Shown: one piece after another, positions 1-12,562 of the stretch
Layout of the letters: each line of letters begins with the position of its first letter
Numbering within the stretch: the stretch's first letter is position 1
Source of the DNA: Davidsoniella eucalypti
Lineage: Eukaryota; Ascomycota; Sordariomycetes; Microascales; Ceratocystidaceae
Length of the DNA: 64,000 nt
Direction: 5' to 3'
Assembly: GCA_004009845.1 (NCBI GenBank)
Contig: RMBW01000038.1
Coordinates: forward strand, 62,001-126,000
The notes under the pieces: model-generated
The model's database searches: none
What the model saw: only the letters and a program-made list of their open reading frames with translations
Told to the model about the DNA's origin: nothing
Program-made: the position numbers and the translations under genes

Positions 1-2
1 TA

Positions 3-2381
3 ATTGGATCACAAACGGGGATATCCGGTCGATTCATGGGCCAACCAAGTTCTAGATCTAACGGCATCTCCAAAACTTCTCGGAGAGCCCAAACGGTGCA
101 CAACGGCGATCCCAACCCACCAAAGACTCGTACCGCTACCCATCATAGAAATAACCTCTCGCGTGGTGTGCTTCTATGCGGTGACGTTGTGCCTATCCAG
201 AAGCGCAACGGCACCACTGGATCTGCCAGTATCTGGGTCAAAGAGAAGCGTGTTGGTCTGATCTGGGTCGTAGAAGAAATCCACGAGGACTCTGCCACTA
301 TTACTTTGACAGCCGATGGAACCGTTGAGAAAACCTCCGGTGCTTGTCAAACAATATGGGGGTCTGAAGTTGTTAAGTCTGGAATTGACGCAAACGTACT
401 TATTCCTAGAATACCAAGACAGGGTATTGACCCTAGAGAAGGTCCTATAGACTATGCACAAATAGCCCGCCGCCGCTTCTACACCTGCCCACATTCAAAT
501 AAAGTCAACATTCCTTGCACGGTCGAGCAAACGAGAGGAGAGCTCGAGCTAAGAGTCTCTAGTTTCCCACATATGGCTGGCATCATCGTCATATCACCAG
601 AGAACTTGACCATCAAGAGCACCAACTCTGTATTCTGCGGCTCCTTGTTCGGCTGGGAGAAGCCCGACGGCAAATCCATTTCAGCATTAATCAACAATTT
701 CGACAAACTACTCAAGATTCTCACAGAAGAAGACGGCGTCGATCTCAGCCCCGGCATGGTCGTCCCAGAAACCAGTTTCCGCAAGGCCGCTGCTTTGTTG
801 GCACTGAGGGAACGCAAGCCCGATGCTTCTGATGCTTTCTTATACCCTGCTGGAATCTCAGCTAAGCATCGTGATGGCTCAGAGCTTAAGATCGACGTAC
901 AAATGCGCATCATCCAGAGTGAGCAACAAAACGCAGATATCCGTAACAGCATCGTCACCGAGGTTGATGAAGAGGACCAAGACTCTGACCAAGAGCTGGT
1001 GAAGTCCCAACCTGTCATTGAGACTGTGTATGCTCTATGGGTTACATACTCTCGTCACCTCCACTGTACCCAGATCCCACACGAGCATGGCACGCCTCCA
1101 GTTTCCGCCATAATGTCGCCATTGCACCAGCCATCGCCTGGCCAGGTTGAGTCTCGGAGCCCGGTTGACATGCACTCCGACTCCGACGAACCCAAGGAGT
1201 CTAAGGTGCCCAGGCCTGCCAAGATCATCCCTGATCCGGTACCCCCACTTTCTCTTGATGAAAAGTCCGATGCCTTGGCATCTAAAACTGCATCGCTCAA
1301 GCCTGTAATTGATGTTGTTGAAAAGAGCGACAAGAACAAGGTGGTCTCATTGACTGTAACGAAGGATGAGAAGCGTCCACCTGCCCTGGAAACTCTGGCT
1401 ACCGCACCAGTGACGCCCGTCACACCATCACACAAGCCAGGAACGAGAGTCAAGTCAACCATTGACGACTACACCATTTTAGAAGAGATGGGTCAAGGTG
1501 CCTATGGCCAAGTCAAGTTGGCTAGACACAACGCTACTGGACGTAAGGCTGTCCTGAAATATGTCACTAAGAGACGCATTCTAGTCGACACATGGACGCG
1601 TGATCGTCGTCTTGGCACGGTACCTCTTGAAATCCACGTTATGTCATACTTGCGACGCCCCGAATACGAGCATCCGAACATAGTGGAGATGGAATGCTTT
1701 TTCGAGGATAACGTTAACTACTATATCGAAATGGTTCCCCACGGTCTTCCCGGCATGGACCTGTTCGATTACATTGAGCTTCGTGCCAACGACATGCCTG
1801 AGGCTGAGACTCGTAGTATCTTTCTGCAGGTCGCTCGGGCGGTCGATCATTTGCACAATGTGGCCAAGGTGGTGCATCGTGATATCAAGGACGAGAATGT
1901 CATTCTCGATGGCCAGGGTGTTATCAAGCTTATCGACTTCGGTAGTGCTGCTTATATCAAGAGTGGCCCCTTCAACGTCTTCGTTGGCACAATTGGTAAG
2001 TTGATAAATATGCACAAACGGTATCCCCGTTGCCTCCCCCGTTACAACTGCTAACATGTGCCTATAGACTATGCTGCACCAGAAGTGCTCGCTGGCAAGC
2101 CATATAACGGCAAAGAACAAGACGTCTGGGCCTTAGGTATCCTCCTGTACACTATCATCTACAAGGAGAACCCTTTCTACACCATTGACGAGATCATTGA
2201 CCATGACCTACGTGTGCCCTATGTTGTCAACGAAGACAGCATCGATCTTGTACGCTGCATGTTGAATCGAAATGTCGAGGAGCGTTTCACAATCGACCAA
2301 GTGCTTGCTCATCCATGGATAAAGTTGGCCATAGAAGAGGAAAAGGCCACTAAGGGGAATGCAGTTGCAAAGTCGACATGA
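3..2381 (+). CDS. PAS-domain serine/threonine kinase (PAS kinase), 5' end outside the window
   Basis: The reading frame is open from the window edge, so the N-terminus is missing. Coding segments are 3-1995 and 2068-2381; the 72-nt intron at 1996-2067 has donor GTAAGT, branch CTAAC and acceptor TATAG. Splicing makes GTIDYAAPEVL, the activation segment through the APE motif. Near the 5' end, residues such as GDVVPIQKRNG and ASIWVKEKR (about 180-250) look like the end of a PAS sensor domain of PAS kinases. The kinase domain starts near 1460: glycine loop GQGAYGQV (about 1490), the VLKYV lysine (about 1554), HRDIKDEN (about 1874) and DFGSA (about 1937). The family (yeast Psk1/2) couples nutrient state to glycogen, sugar and translation control; that role is inferred from homology. 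A Ser/Pro-rich linker lies at about 1090-1450. The in-frame TGG in the PAS region and the intact catalytic residues suggest a working gene. Confidence 0.88.
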
Positions 2382-2703
2382 TCCCCCCCAAGTTAGAAGA
2401 GAGGTTTAAGAGGGAGACATGTAGGAAAGAAGGAATAGTACTTTTACAAAACAAAACGGCATCAGGCAGTAGTAGTATGACTACAGCCCTAGAGTGTGAT
2501 TCCTAAGTAGTATACATCATGTACAATGTACTTGACAATGACTGAGATGAATATAAATGACTCAACAATACGACACAATAAACAATATCTCTCTTGCTAG
2601 CTATTCTATGTCACCTAACCTGACCCTGCGAACAAAAAGAGCACGAAAAGTGCCTTCAAAGCTCCGTGAAGAGTCAGAACAGCACCAAGAGACCTGAATA
2701 GAG

Positions 2704-2788
2704 TGGACAGTACGGGAATTGAATCCGTGACCTTTCGTAGGTTCGCAGAATATGCGAAGCAAACGTGATACCCCTAAACCAACTGCCC
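2704..2788 (-). tRNA. tRNA-Ala(CGC)-like gene with a short intron; imperfect stems
   Basis: On the minus strand a perfect 7-bp acceptor stem, GGGCAGT/ACTGTCC, contains the G3-U70 wobble that identifies tRNA-Ala, and base 73 is A. The D-arm has GGGGTATCAC. The anticodon loop reads TTCGCA plus T, giving anticodon CGC, if about 13 nt after A37 (about 2740-2752) are an intron. The T-loop is TTCAATT. Three stem positions do not pair: T12/C23, C31/A39 and A53/C61; the last is normally a near-universal G-C pair. Length is 85 nt including the putative intron. It could be a diverged functional gene or a tRNA pseudogene. No T-run lies directly at the 3' end; the nearest TTTT on the minus strand is about 55 nt downstream (near 2646). 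Confidence 0.5.
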
Positions 2789-3585
2789 GATCAACTCGGT
2801 GACGCTGCCACTTATGACACTATTTATAGTAACTCGAGAATGAGAGCAATTTCTAACAAACAACACCAATATATCGAGTTTGGATAGCACTTTATAAAGA
2901 TTGTTCATGGACTTACCTATGTAGCTCTAGCTACTCGGGCTATAAAGAGGAAAGAGAGATGTAGCATGCTTGCGGGCGGTTCGCCGAGTCGAGTCATAGC
3001 TTATGTCAGATGTAATGAGTAACATTGAGATGAATCATCACAGAAGTTGTGAATCATCAACAGGCACCAGCTTCTTGGATTGTCTCTAGTATAGCCTAGA
3101 TGTTGCGGTGCATTGTTTTGTATTGAATAAGGTCTCCATGTATCTGTAAGAGCAAGTGGCTCCTTCTAGACCAGCTGGCTGGACGATTTACTTACACGGT
3201 AACTGCTCCTGCCACCATGCATGATGTGGTGTCTTTGAATTAATTTATTAGAATTCCCAGGTGCTTTTGTTTTTCTTTTTCCACCGTGGCTTTTTTTCTC
3301 TTTGGTTCTCTATTATATGCATTGTTGGCAATTCTTTATACTTGAGCCGCTTCATAGGCATATTTTCTTTGACGAAATCGACACTTTTACTATCTCACAT
3401 AACATTTCACCAATACGTCAGTTTACTGCCACCATTGCAGTAGAGCATCTTTCCAGCTGTAGTTGAGATCGATCACCTGACGTACCATCAATTACAATTC
3501 GTCTCTGGGATATATATCAAGCCCTCCACTTTCGACCCAAGATCCCAGCTTTGACTCAAAGGTACATCTTGCTATTGGACCAGCC
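2789..3585. other. Intergenic, no gene seen
   Basis: Between the tRNA and the GTPase gene no frame of convincing length or composition is present. The distal part (about 3260-3320) is T-rich and probably belongs to the promoter and leader of the GTPase gene starting at 3586. Confidence 0.6.
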
Positions 3586-5702
3586 ATGAGCAAGCCAACC
3601 ACAAAGCTGCAGCCATTGCCATACGAAAAGCGGCGTGGCGAAGCAGTAAGTTAAATACCCCTCTATTGAGATGTCGTTCGTGGAGATATTTCAATAAGCT
3701 TCATTGGAGTTGACCTGGAGCACACGAGCAACCCCTGGACGAATCTTACGCTTAGGCTAATACACCGCATCTCTGGCGAACCACAGGCCCTTTGCGACTT
3801 CGCCGATTACGTCGAGCAACAACAGCGCATTCAGGCATCCAAAAAGCCTCGCACCTTTGACGATGCAGCTGTCATCACAGCATCTACCGAAGACGACACA
3901 TCAATATCACAACATGATGAGCTTGACGACCTCTTCGACCACCTAGACCTAGAAGACACGTCACCACGAGTATCCCTGAAAGAACTGCTTCTTAGTGACG
4001 CCGGCGACGAAAATGCGCTGAAGCAATTGTCAGAGCTGCTAAAGGAACGCCTAGATGAAGGCTCTGGTGAAATGCTCTTTGACTTGGGCTATGAACACGA
4101 CAACCTACCAATGGGCCTGAATCTAGATCAATGGACTAGTGCATATTCTCGGTTATGCGCGGCCGCAGAAGCCGCAAATGCCAAATGCCACCAACTTCTC
4201 ACAAAGCATGTCGGTGGAGATGTTGAAGCAGAGTCGACTAAAGATGCAATTGGTAGCGACTGCAATGGAAAGATTCTGATCCGTCGGATACCACAGTCTG
4301 TCGAAGAAGTAATCGAGACACGATTCGCAGTAGTCGGCAATGTAGATGCCGGTAAGAGTTCTTTGTTGGGAGTTTTAGTCAAAGGCAATCTTGACGATGG
4401 CCGCGGCAGTGCGCGCGTGAATCTTTTTCGACATAAGCACGAAATTGAGAGTGGACGCACTAGCTCAGTGGGTATGGAGATTCTCGGCTTTGATACGGAC
4501 AACGAAGTCATTGCGTCGAATAATGGACGCAAATTGACATGGCAAGAAATCACCAACAAGAGCACAAAAGTCATCACATTCTCAGATCTTGCCGGCCATG
4601 AACGCTATCTCAAAACCACAGTATTTGGTCTGCTTTCCTCAAAACCGGACTACTGTCTCCTCATGGTAGCCGCAAACAATGGACTTATCGGAATGAGCAA
4701 AGAACACCTAGGCATTGCTCTAGCACTGTCAATACCAATCATGATCATTATCACCAAGATCGACATTTGCCCTCCAAACATTCTAGAACAGACATTGAAG
4801 ACATTAACCAAGATTCTAAAGAATCCGGGCGCACGCAAGATTCCGATTTTTGTCAAATCATATGAGGACTGCGTGAATACGGCGACCCAGTTCGTCAGCG
4901 AACGTATCTGTCCCATATTCCAGGTGTCCAATGTCACAGGCGAGAATCTTGATCTCGTACGCACATTTCTCAACATCCTGCCGCATCATGGCCACTATGA
5001 CAGTGAGGCCCCATCCGAGTTCCATGTTAATGATATATTCTCGGTGCCCTTCACCGGTACGGTGGTATCAGGCATCGTTAAGTCCGGTGTTATACATGTA
5101 GGCGACAGCGTGATAATCGGCCCCAATGCACTAGGCCAGTTCACGCCTACTATTGTCCGGTCGATCGAGCGTAAGCGGGTTGGAGTCATGGCAGCCTCGG
5201 CAGGACAGTCAGCAAGCTTTGCCCTAAGGAAAGTAAGAAGTGATTTGCTACGAAAGGGCATGGTCGTGCTGCCGCGACCGGAAAGTGGGCTGACACCAAT
5301 GGTCTACCGCGAGTTTGTCGCAGAAGGTAAGCTTTATCACTTTATTCTTTTGGAGTCACGGTACATACTAACGTGGCATACACGGCAGTTTTGATTCTCT
5401 TCCACTCTACAACTATCAAGCTGCGATATCAAGCTATGCTACACATTGGTCCGGTATGCCAGACCTGTTCCATCATAGACATTGACCGACCATTTATTCG
5501 CACTGGAGATAGAGCGATGGTGGCGTTCCAATTTGTGCAGAGACCAGAGTATATCTCCGTTGGATCTCCATTCTTGTTCCGAGAAGGCCGGACCAAGGGA
5601 TTAGGCATTATCAAGGAAGTGGGATATGATATGAGTAAGCCATTGATGACTCGGACTGCTTATAGTGAGGAGAACGAGGTGGCAACGCCAATACCAACAT
5701 AA
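3586..5702 (+). CDS. GTPBP1/GTPBP2-type translational GTPase
   Basis: Spliced model: 3586-3645, 3787-5326, 5389-5702, giving 637 aa. Intron 1 (141 nt) has branch CTAAT; the frame upstream of its acceptor contains a stop at 3667, so an intron is required. Intron 2 (62 nt) has branch TACTAAC and acceptor CGGCAG. G-domain motifs: G1 GNVDAGKSS (about residue 204), G3 DLAGHERYLKTT, G4 TKID, G5-like SNVTGENL. TKIDICPPNILEQTL and SVPFTGTVVSG are hallmarks of the animal GTPBP1/2 family, and the length matches (about 600 to 670 aa). After the GTPase domain come two EF-Tu-like beta-barrel domains, ending in VFREGRTKGLG. Animal members deliver aminoacyl-tRNA poorly and help rescue stalled ribosomes or exosome-linked mRNA decay; the fungal role is inferred. 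The N-terminal 150 residues are acidic and variable. Start chosen because exon 1 is in phase and no other in-frame ATG exists. Confidence 0.88.
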
Positions 5703-8700
5703 GCTGAAGCTCGGGGAAAGCGGGAAACAGTAAACAGATACAGATACAGTATTGGCTATAGGCTCTCATTTAATAGGATTTTGTTATTGTTATGTTTTAT
5801 TATTTCAAGCATCAAAATCGGCACTAATCAGGTGGATAGAGCAGATATGATATATTGTACATGGTAAGACCAACACTATAGAGGCAGATATGCTACCAAT
5901 CAACGGTCTGAACAACAACTGAGTATATGATAATGCAATATATAAGGAGTCCTGAATATGACTTCTAATTTTCAAACATCTAAACTGCTAAGCAACAGAA
6001 ATCAAGGATTGGTAAGTATAATAGGAAGCCTACTATATCGGCCTTTCTTCTAATTGACACGAAATAAACGGCTATATGAGGCCAACCTGGTGATTTGACT
6101 GCTCATTCTGTCTAGTGCTTGTGATAGCGAGGATTATTGCAAAGCTGCAGGTGCGCTAAGACGATGAATATGCAAGCGAGCCAAACCAAGCCACCCATGG
6201 CTACGGATGGTATGGCATCTGTGTTGCTAATCGTATATACTCGTCCATAGACAGATCTGTGTGTTATGTTATTACACTCAAATATGCCTATATATATCAT
6301 ATGTATGTACATAGCCCAAGGTGGTATCACGGTGTGGGTTCATGTCTTTCCATGTAGGAAGAAGGCCATATTAGGATAATATAGAAGCAGTACGTGTTCA
6401 TCATGTTGATATTGAGGGCCGGCTCGTTCCATATCGAGCTTATTCGAGTAGGATGAGATAGGAAAATTACCGTTCAAAGCAATCAAGGGCAGCAGAGCTG
6501 GGGATTCTGAGAGAGACCAAACTTAGATGAGGCTCCATTGGCTGGCTTAGGCTATGGACGGCTAGTAAGATTTGACTTCCAACGAGCAAGAAGGAGACAT
6601 TGTATTTTTTTTGTGAAATTTCAAGCCACATATAGTTGTACTTGTCGGGCGTCAAGATGATGTCTCTTTTTAACCAAATACCTATGTCCATAATCGTTCT
6701 ATAAACTCAGAGCAATACAATAGCCTGCGTGAAATTAGTGCTATGATTAAGTGAAACAAGACTAACTAACGAGTAGGAAATGTGGAGAAGTTGCTACTTT
6801 ACATAAAGTGCCCGGTGTTGTTTTTAGTACAGGCAGGTGTGATTTAGCGCTCGTGACATTGTCGATGTAGCTATGCAGGATTCCAGGGTTAACAGACAGT
6901 CTGACCAGTTACTCTGAGGCTATCATGATACAGCTATACAAACACATTCATTCGTTTGGCTGTCTATGGTACATATTCTATAAAAATAGATTTAGAGACA
7001 ATTATTGCACGCAACCGCATTGTGGCCGTTGATCTTAGGAAATTGATTTGAGTCCAAGAGTCAGTCAGTCAATGAGCCAACTAAACATTTAGGGTCTTTT
7101 CTGTCTTCTGTGCTATTCTACTAGTCAATGAATCAGCATCCATCGTCTCTTCCCATCATGACTAGCTCTAGATTTGCTAGGCTACTTCGTTCTTCGTAAA
7201 TCGTACTTCTAGATATGCTTCCAGATAGCACTATAAAGAAAGGGCGATGATTGTGCTTCTTGCGACGAAACGGCCCTTTGTAGGCTTGATCCCAAGTGCT
7301 GCATGGGCTAGTCGTGATTGGAGGGGAATGAGAAGGCTTCTGGCTACAATGGGTCTAAAGCACGGTGCCAAATAACCCCTCTGTGCCCAATTCGAGATGC
7401 AACTTTGCTTCTTGAGATCCTCCCGCATCCAATAAGTCCCATCAATAAATAGTCTGCAGTTGTTTATACATATATGTCAGTGGACGGACGATGATATAGA
7501 CGCCATTTGTCAAAGGAAGAGAAGCTATCCTCTTCGAACCGGTAACATGATATCAAAGGCGTTTATGAGCTGTAAACGATACGTTGTTGATATATACAAT
7601 CTTGATTATTCATAGAGATAACCAGTGTGAATATGAGAATGTGGAAAAGGCATTTAGTAACAATGAAATATAGCTCATCTTCGATTTCTTGCGTATAACA
7701 TCTTGTTTCCGATACGGCAAAATGCGAAGGGGCACAAATGATTCCGTTTCAAACGCTAGGATAGCCAGCAACTATCTAAACAGTAAATCATAACAGGCTC
7801 ACCTTAGAGCTTGCTAGCCAAAGATGTAGGCACCCTATGTATTTGTTTGGATCGCCTCCTTCTAGCCTTCTAGATGGTGCGTAGCTTAGCTTATTTGATA
7901 TGCCTGTATCTCCGCATGAGGAGGCGGTCTCTTTGAGCTGCCCATGACTGATAAGTTGTTTTCTATGCTCGCCGTAAATCACCAAGAGCACATGTATTAT
8001 AGCATAGTAGTTAACTAGCCCCTCCTCTTTCTCTTCTTCTTCTCTTTCTTCCTCTTCCACTCCTCTTTACTACTTCTTTTTTGCCTGATATCTCGTCTAG
8101 TTGAGCACCGCCTTTCGTATATCACAGTCTGAATCTGAATCTCTACTTTGAGCTCGTTTCTGCAGCCCAATCTGACACCATCTGTCCAATCACGCGTTAT
8201 TCGAAGGCAGATACGCCCATTTGTTTGTACTTGCTTCGGATTTCTGACCTCTACCACATCAGCTACTAAATCAGCTCGGAAGTTAGCTTTACTAGCTTCC
8301 TTGCTTGGTGTCTTATTTCGCCATTACGATTCTCTATTTCTTGTTCTCTTCCCCTCTGTTTCTTCGTGGCAACAACAAAATCTCAAACAAAGAACCACAC
8401 CCTTCACATTTTTTTTTCCTTGAACAATTCGTGGCTCTTCTCTATTTTGCCCATGGGAAGCCCAGAAAGCCTGCCCTCCAATTTTCAAGCCAATCCGAAG
8501 CCGTTCTACTCATACTTGGTTGTATATGCGTCGTTACTGCAACTGCATCCGCCACCAATATTTGTCCATATTTAACCACCGGGGATCTGCCATAGAACAC
8601 CCACAATCTGCCATTCGCTATTTTGCCTACTGGCTAATTCGCCTCAGTTTTCCACATTTTGCTATCCAACTTGTGCGTCCAATCGCCAATTGCTGATTGC

Positions 8701-9028
8701 CCTTGGGTTGTTCTCAAATATCTGCACCCTGCGCCTGATCTCTACTTCTGCTTGCTTGAAGTCGTTACCTGATATTTTTGATCCGGCTTCTCCATCTCCT
8801 AGTCAGACCCGACCCTCTCCCCATTTATCTTGATACTACGTCATCGTGCCTCGCCTTTATCCACGGACCACTAACCAATCACGAACTAACATCTCCACGA
8901 ATATATCGGTACCATCATCTCTGGCAGCACAATCTCGAGCATCCTCTATTTTTCCCCTCTCCTTTTCTCTCTCCCTCCTTTCTTTGTCGCGTTGCCATTC
9001 AGCGTGACTATCTCGACAAGCTTTGTAT
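5703..9028. other. Long intergenic region, no gene seen; pyrimidine-rich leader at its end
   Basis: Frames here are short, lack family motifs and are AT-rich. From about 8020 to 9020 the plus strand becomes strongly C/T-rich (CTTCTTCT-type tracts), as before other genes in this window, and is best read as promoter and 5' leader of the gene at 9029. An 8366-8575 frame of 69 codons in this leader could be an upstream ORF but has no support. Confidence 0.55.
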
Positions 9029-10837
9029 ATGGACGAGAACAAACCCACCCTTTCTCACTCAATCTCGCGGACCCCTCCTCAGTCGTCCAACCAGCTGCCC
9101 TTGACTTCGACCGCTGTGTCCTCTTCGCCTTCTTCGCCCGTAACACTTCGCTTTCCCAAACCTCAAGGCAACGAGCGCCTTGCACGCTGGCTAGCAAACA
9201 GTGACAGCAACATTATGCATATCACAGCCGCCACCTCGACCCCACCGGGCGTCACTGATAACATTACCACAACCACTGTGGAAGGCGATCCTGAGCTCCT
9301 CTCAGAGTCGACTTATGAGCTGGTGAGCAGCCACGACTCCGATAGTGAGAACGGTGCCTTGACCCCTCCTTTGTCGTTGGGAACTGCATCTCAAGCTGGC
9401 GATGACGATGTAGACAGTATTGCAGGCTCTGATGTAGGTGCTACACCCAGTGTCGACCCTACTAATGTCACCGTTATCGATGACAGGGTAGAGTCAAGCT
9501 ACGAACATGAGAGAGTCCCAACACAGTCTCAAATCGACCAGGCAGTCGATATCCGTCGCCGCATTGCTGGCCACTCCACCACAGATCTCCTCGACGACGA
9601 GGAAGATTACGAAACCACAACCATTCCCTCACAGGCCCTGATTGATTATGTGGCTGTCACTGAAGAAGTCGCCCAGGCCTCCAGCGGTCATTCTAGCATC
9701 AGAACCGGGCATGATAACTTTGCTGTTGAGTCTGATGAGTCTGACGAAGAGCTTGACCTGTTGGATGGTGACATCACTGACCTCGATCGCACCCCCCGCT
9801 CCAGCCATCTTATACTAGGGAATGAGACGACGCCTCGCCTATCTCAAAACATCTTCGAGGTCCTAAGCCGGGAGCACCACAAATCAGAGGTCATGAGCCG
9901 CAGTCCTTCTATAGACTATATGGAGGATGCGCTTGACAAGCCTTCTACTCCTACGCTTTCTGTCACATGGGAACGGCCAGAGACAAAGCCTAGCCCACCC
10001 CCTACCTCGTTCACTTCTCAGGCAAAGCAGTTTCTATGGGCTATTGTTGGTGCTTTCATGCCGCAGTCGCCTCTCGAGTGGCGATACATCTTTGTCAGGG
10101 CTCTCATTCCCCTCATTGCGATGTCTCTGGTAGCTACCACAACTTCAACCTTTACCTTCTCCAGGTCGCCCGTTGAGGTTAAGGAAAGCATGCCTTCCGT
10201 CTTCTATACGCCGACACCTATGACCACAGGTCCTACTACTACTATCGTCAACTATCACACGTCGGTACGCTATGTATATGTTACAGAGACCGCCACAGCT
10301 TCTACCACTCCTATCTTTGACATTGCCAAAGGCCGTCGCATGCTACACAAGGGCTTTGAGCAATTGGCCAGTCGGCTCACTGTCACTGATAAATCCGAAA
10401 AACGGTCATGTGATAAATCCGATGGATTAAATATATTCAACAAGAATTTCAGAACTCTACTGAACAGGCTGAACATTCACAAAAAGGCAGTGTTAAACGA
10501 ACCCATTCAAAATCAGTTCACATTTGCCAGGAGCACTGTCAAAACCCTCAAGAACAAGGTTTTTACCGAAGGTACCGACGGCTATGAGTCGGTCGCTAAC
10601 TATCTTGACGACGCCCAGTCTCAATTCATGGATCAGGCTGAAGTATTGGTTAAGCGCGTGCGCATGCTCCCCGAAACTCTCGAGATTGGCATCCTTCGCA
10701 CTCAGCTTCAGGCCAAGTCATGGTGGCTACGCGTATGCGGTCACAAAGATGATAGCAAGCTTTATGCTTCTCGCGGCAAGAAATATCTTAAGGATCGCAT
10801 GGCCAAGTACGGCTTTCACTATCCTACAAGAAACTGA
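9029..10837 (+). CDS. Uncharacterised single-pass membrane protein with acidic disordered N-terminal half
   Basis: Single exon, 602 aa, starting at ATG 9029 just after a C/T-rich leader. I do not recognise a named family. Residues 1-320 are Ser/Thr/Asp/Glu-rich and predicted disordered, with two strongly acidic patches (DDEEDYE near 190; DESDEELDLLDGD near 240). Residues 333-345 form a short amphipathic stretch, followed by one likely transmembrane helix at about 354-376 (IFVRALIPLIAMSLVA). The C-terminal 225 residues look helical and basic and end with QAKSWWLRV and a YLKDRMAKYG-type tail. There is no N-terminal signal peptide, so the acidic half is probably cytosolic. Residues 96-99 are YELV in an acidic/Ser context (STYELVSSHDSDSE), matching the core of an Atg8-interacting motif. 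A membrane-anchored adaptor or receptor is possible but unproven. Confidence 0.8.
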   Translation: MDENKPTLSHSISRTPPQSSNQLPLTSTAVSSSPSSPVTLRFPKPQGNERLARWLANSDSNIMHITAATSTPPGVTDNITTTTVEGDPELLSESTYELVSSHDSDSENGALTPPLSLGTASQAGDDDVDSIAGSDVGATPSVDPTNVTVIDDRVESSYEHERVPTQSQIDQAVDIRRRIAGHSTTDLLDDEEDYETTTIPSQALIDYVAVTEEVAQASSGHSSIRTGHDNFAVESDESDEELDLLDGDITDLDRTPRSSHLILGNETTPRLSQNIFEVLSREHHKSEVMSRSPSIDYMEDALDKPSTPTLSVTWERPETKPSPPPTSFTSQAKQFLWAIVGAFMPQSPLEWRYIFVRALIPLIAMSLVATTTSTFTFSRSPVEVKESMPSVFYTPTPMTTGPTTTIVNYHTSVRYVYVTETATASTTPIFDIAKGRRMLHKGFEQLASRLTVTDKSEKRSCDKSDGLNIFNKNFRTLLNRLNIHKKAVLNEPIQNQFTFARSTVKTLKNKVFTEGTDGYESVANYLDDAQSQFMDQAEVLVKRVRMLPETLEIGILRTQLQAKSWWLRVCGHKDDSKLYASRGKKYLKDRMAKYGFHYPTRN

Positions 10838-12562
10838 ATAGCTCGTGTCGTGTTAGTAAGTCGTGGCGGTTAGACGCAAGTGACTCATGCGATCTTCGCC
10901 GGTTGATCTTTCTATCCCGTGCTGGGCACGTGAAAGTCCATCAATAATTTCGCCATCAAGGTAGGACACCCCCTCCCTTTCTTTCCCTTTCAGTTTTCCC
11001 TTTCCTTCTTTCTCTCCTCCCTATTCAGCTCCCTATGCGTTGATTGTGAGGAGAGCCTTTTTCACTTACACATTCTTGGGTTCGGCATAGGCTGCGCTTA
11101 CCGACATCCCACTCTATTTTCCATGTATCATCTTTAATCTCGATTTTCTTCTCGGACCGCATTCCCCTCGCTTTACCATTACTCTGCTTCCATTTCTGCT
11201 TTCTATCTTCCTGGCTGCCTTTGTTTGAAAGGCAAGCCGTGATCGCGAACCACTGGCGTCATACACTCACCCATCCACAGAGTTTCACTTATAAGTGGCA
11301 ACTAACCTACTGTGATGGGCAAGCTCTCCGGAAGCTCGAGTACGTGAGAAATCGGGGTATCATTTTTGCTATTATCGTGTCACATTCATACTTCGTACTG
11401 AAGGATCATTACATACTTTTTGTTTGTTTCGTGCTTCGTCTTTTTCGTTTCTTCGGTACCATTACGAATTGGGATACAATCTGGTTTTAGGAGGCCTTAA
11501 TCTTTATCATTTTGTGTTGTACGCCATCACTTGGTGGATTGGATCTTGGGTTTGGTTATTGGACATCGGATTGGATGTCCTGTTTTGGTCAAAGTTTTTA
11601 TCTTCTTGTTGATTCCTTTTTTGAATGTATCACATAAATCTGTCTATGGTTGTAGGTCTTATGACTAAATAACATTCATCTTGGGGAATCCATTCAAGTT
11701 TCAATAGATTACTTTATGTACAGCTTTTTAACTATGTAATACATATAAGTAGGTATGTATATATATTGCCATTGTCTTTGTGAAACACTGCCACATTAGG
11801 GTTAATATGTGGTGGGAGAATAGAGCCTGATTTATGGGTCTAGTAGCTGCCTAAAGACATGTCTTGTTATTTATTGTGATTTTGTTTTGTTTTGATTTTG
11901 TTTTATTTCCAGGGCAATAGTCATCAAGGAAACTTATTAGGCATTCATGATGTGTTTCGAAAGTTTCTTTGTAGTTCTTTTAGATTATGGGAATATTCGC
12001 ATACTATACATAAATGAAATTCAATGAGATGCTCATACTCTCTAATCATATATCATAGACCTGCACTTCATTCCATCAAGTAAGCTATGATGTTTATGCC
12101 AGGGCATCGCGGGGTTCGTCATGGGGCTGCGGGGTAGATGTGCTTGAGAATTTTATCATCAATATTTTGCCATGTACATATAACCTGAAGAGCTAGCTAG
12201 CCAGAAAATAACAATAGTGCAATCAAAGGAGTAAGTTACAGCCAATAGCATTGTAAAGATACTACAATAGCTGATTCTTAAAGCTCTATCATGGAGTTAG
12301 TCTCCGTTTTTCAGTGCATCATTATGAATGATTGTAGTGGTAGCAACAGGCGTAACGCTAGTATATTCTAGGGGACCACCGCCTTTGACATCCACATCCC
12401 ACTCTTCTCAACACCGCAAGCCAGAAAAAAAAACACGCCATTGGTTTTAACCCTTCTACACCCTTCCACTTCCATTTCTCATAATCTTCTACATCGTTTT
12501 TTTTGCTTCCTTTTCTTCTTCTTCACTGTCCATCATATCAAAACAACAAAATCACATCCATA
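10838..12562. other. Intergenic with an orphan pyrimidine-rich leader
   Basis: About 10970-11220 on the plus strand is C/T-rich like the leaders of true genes here, yet no long frame follows. A short frame from ATG 11315 runs MGKLSGSSS and meets a good donor (GTACGT at about 11340), so a small spliced protein or a noncoding transcript may start here. I could not find a convincing second exon. The remainder to about 12370 is AT-rich; 12480-12562 is the leader of the next gene. Confidence 0.35.

Noticed and set aside
479..1018. 179-codon minus-strand ORF in the PAS kinase gene
   Set aside because: Antisense shadow of the kinase N-terminal region.
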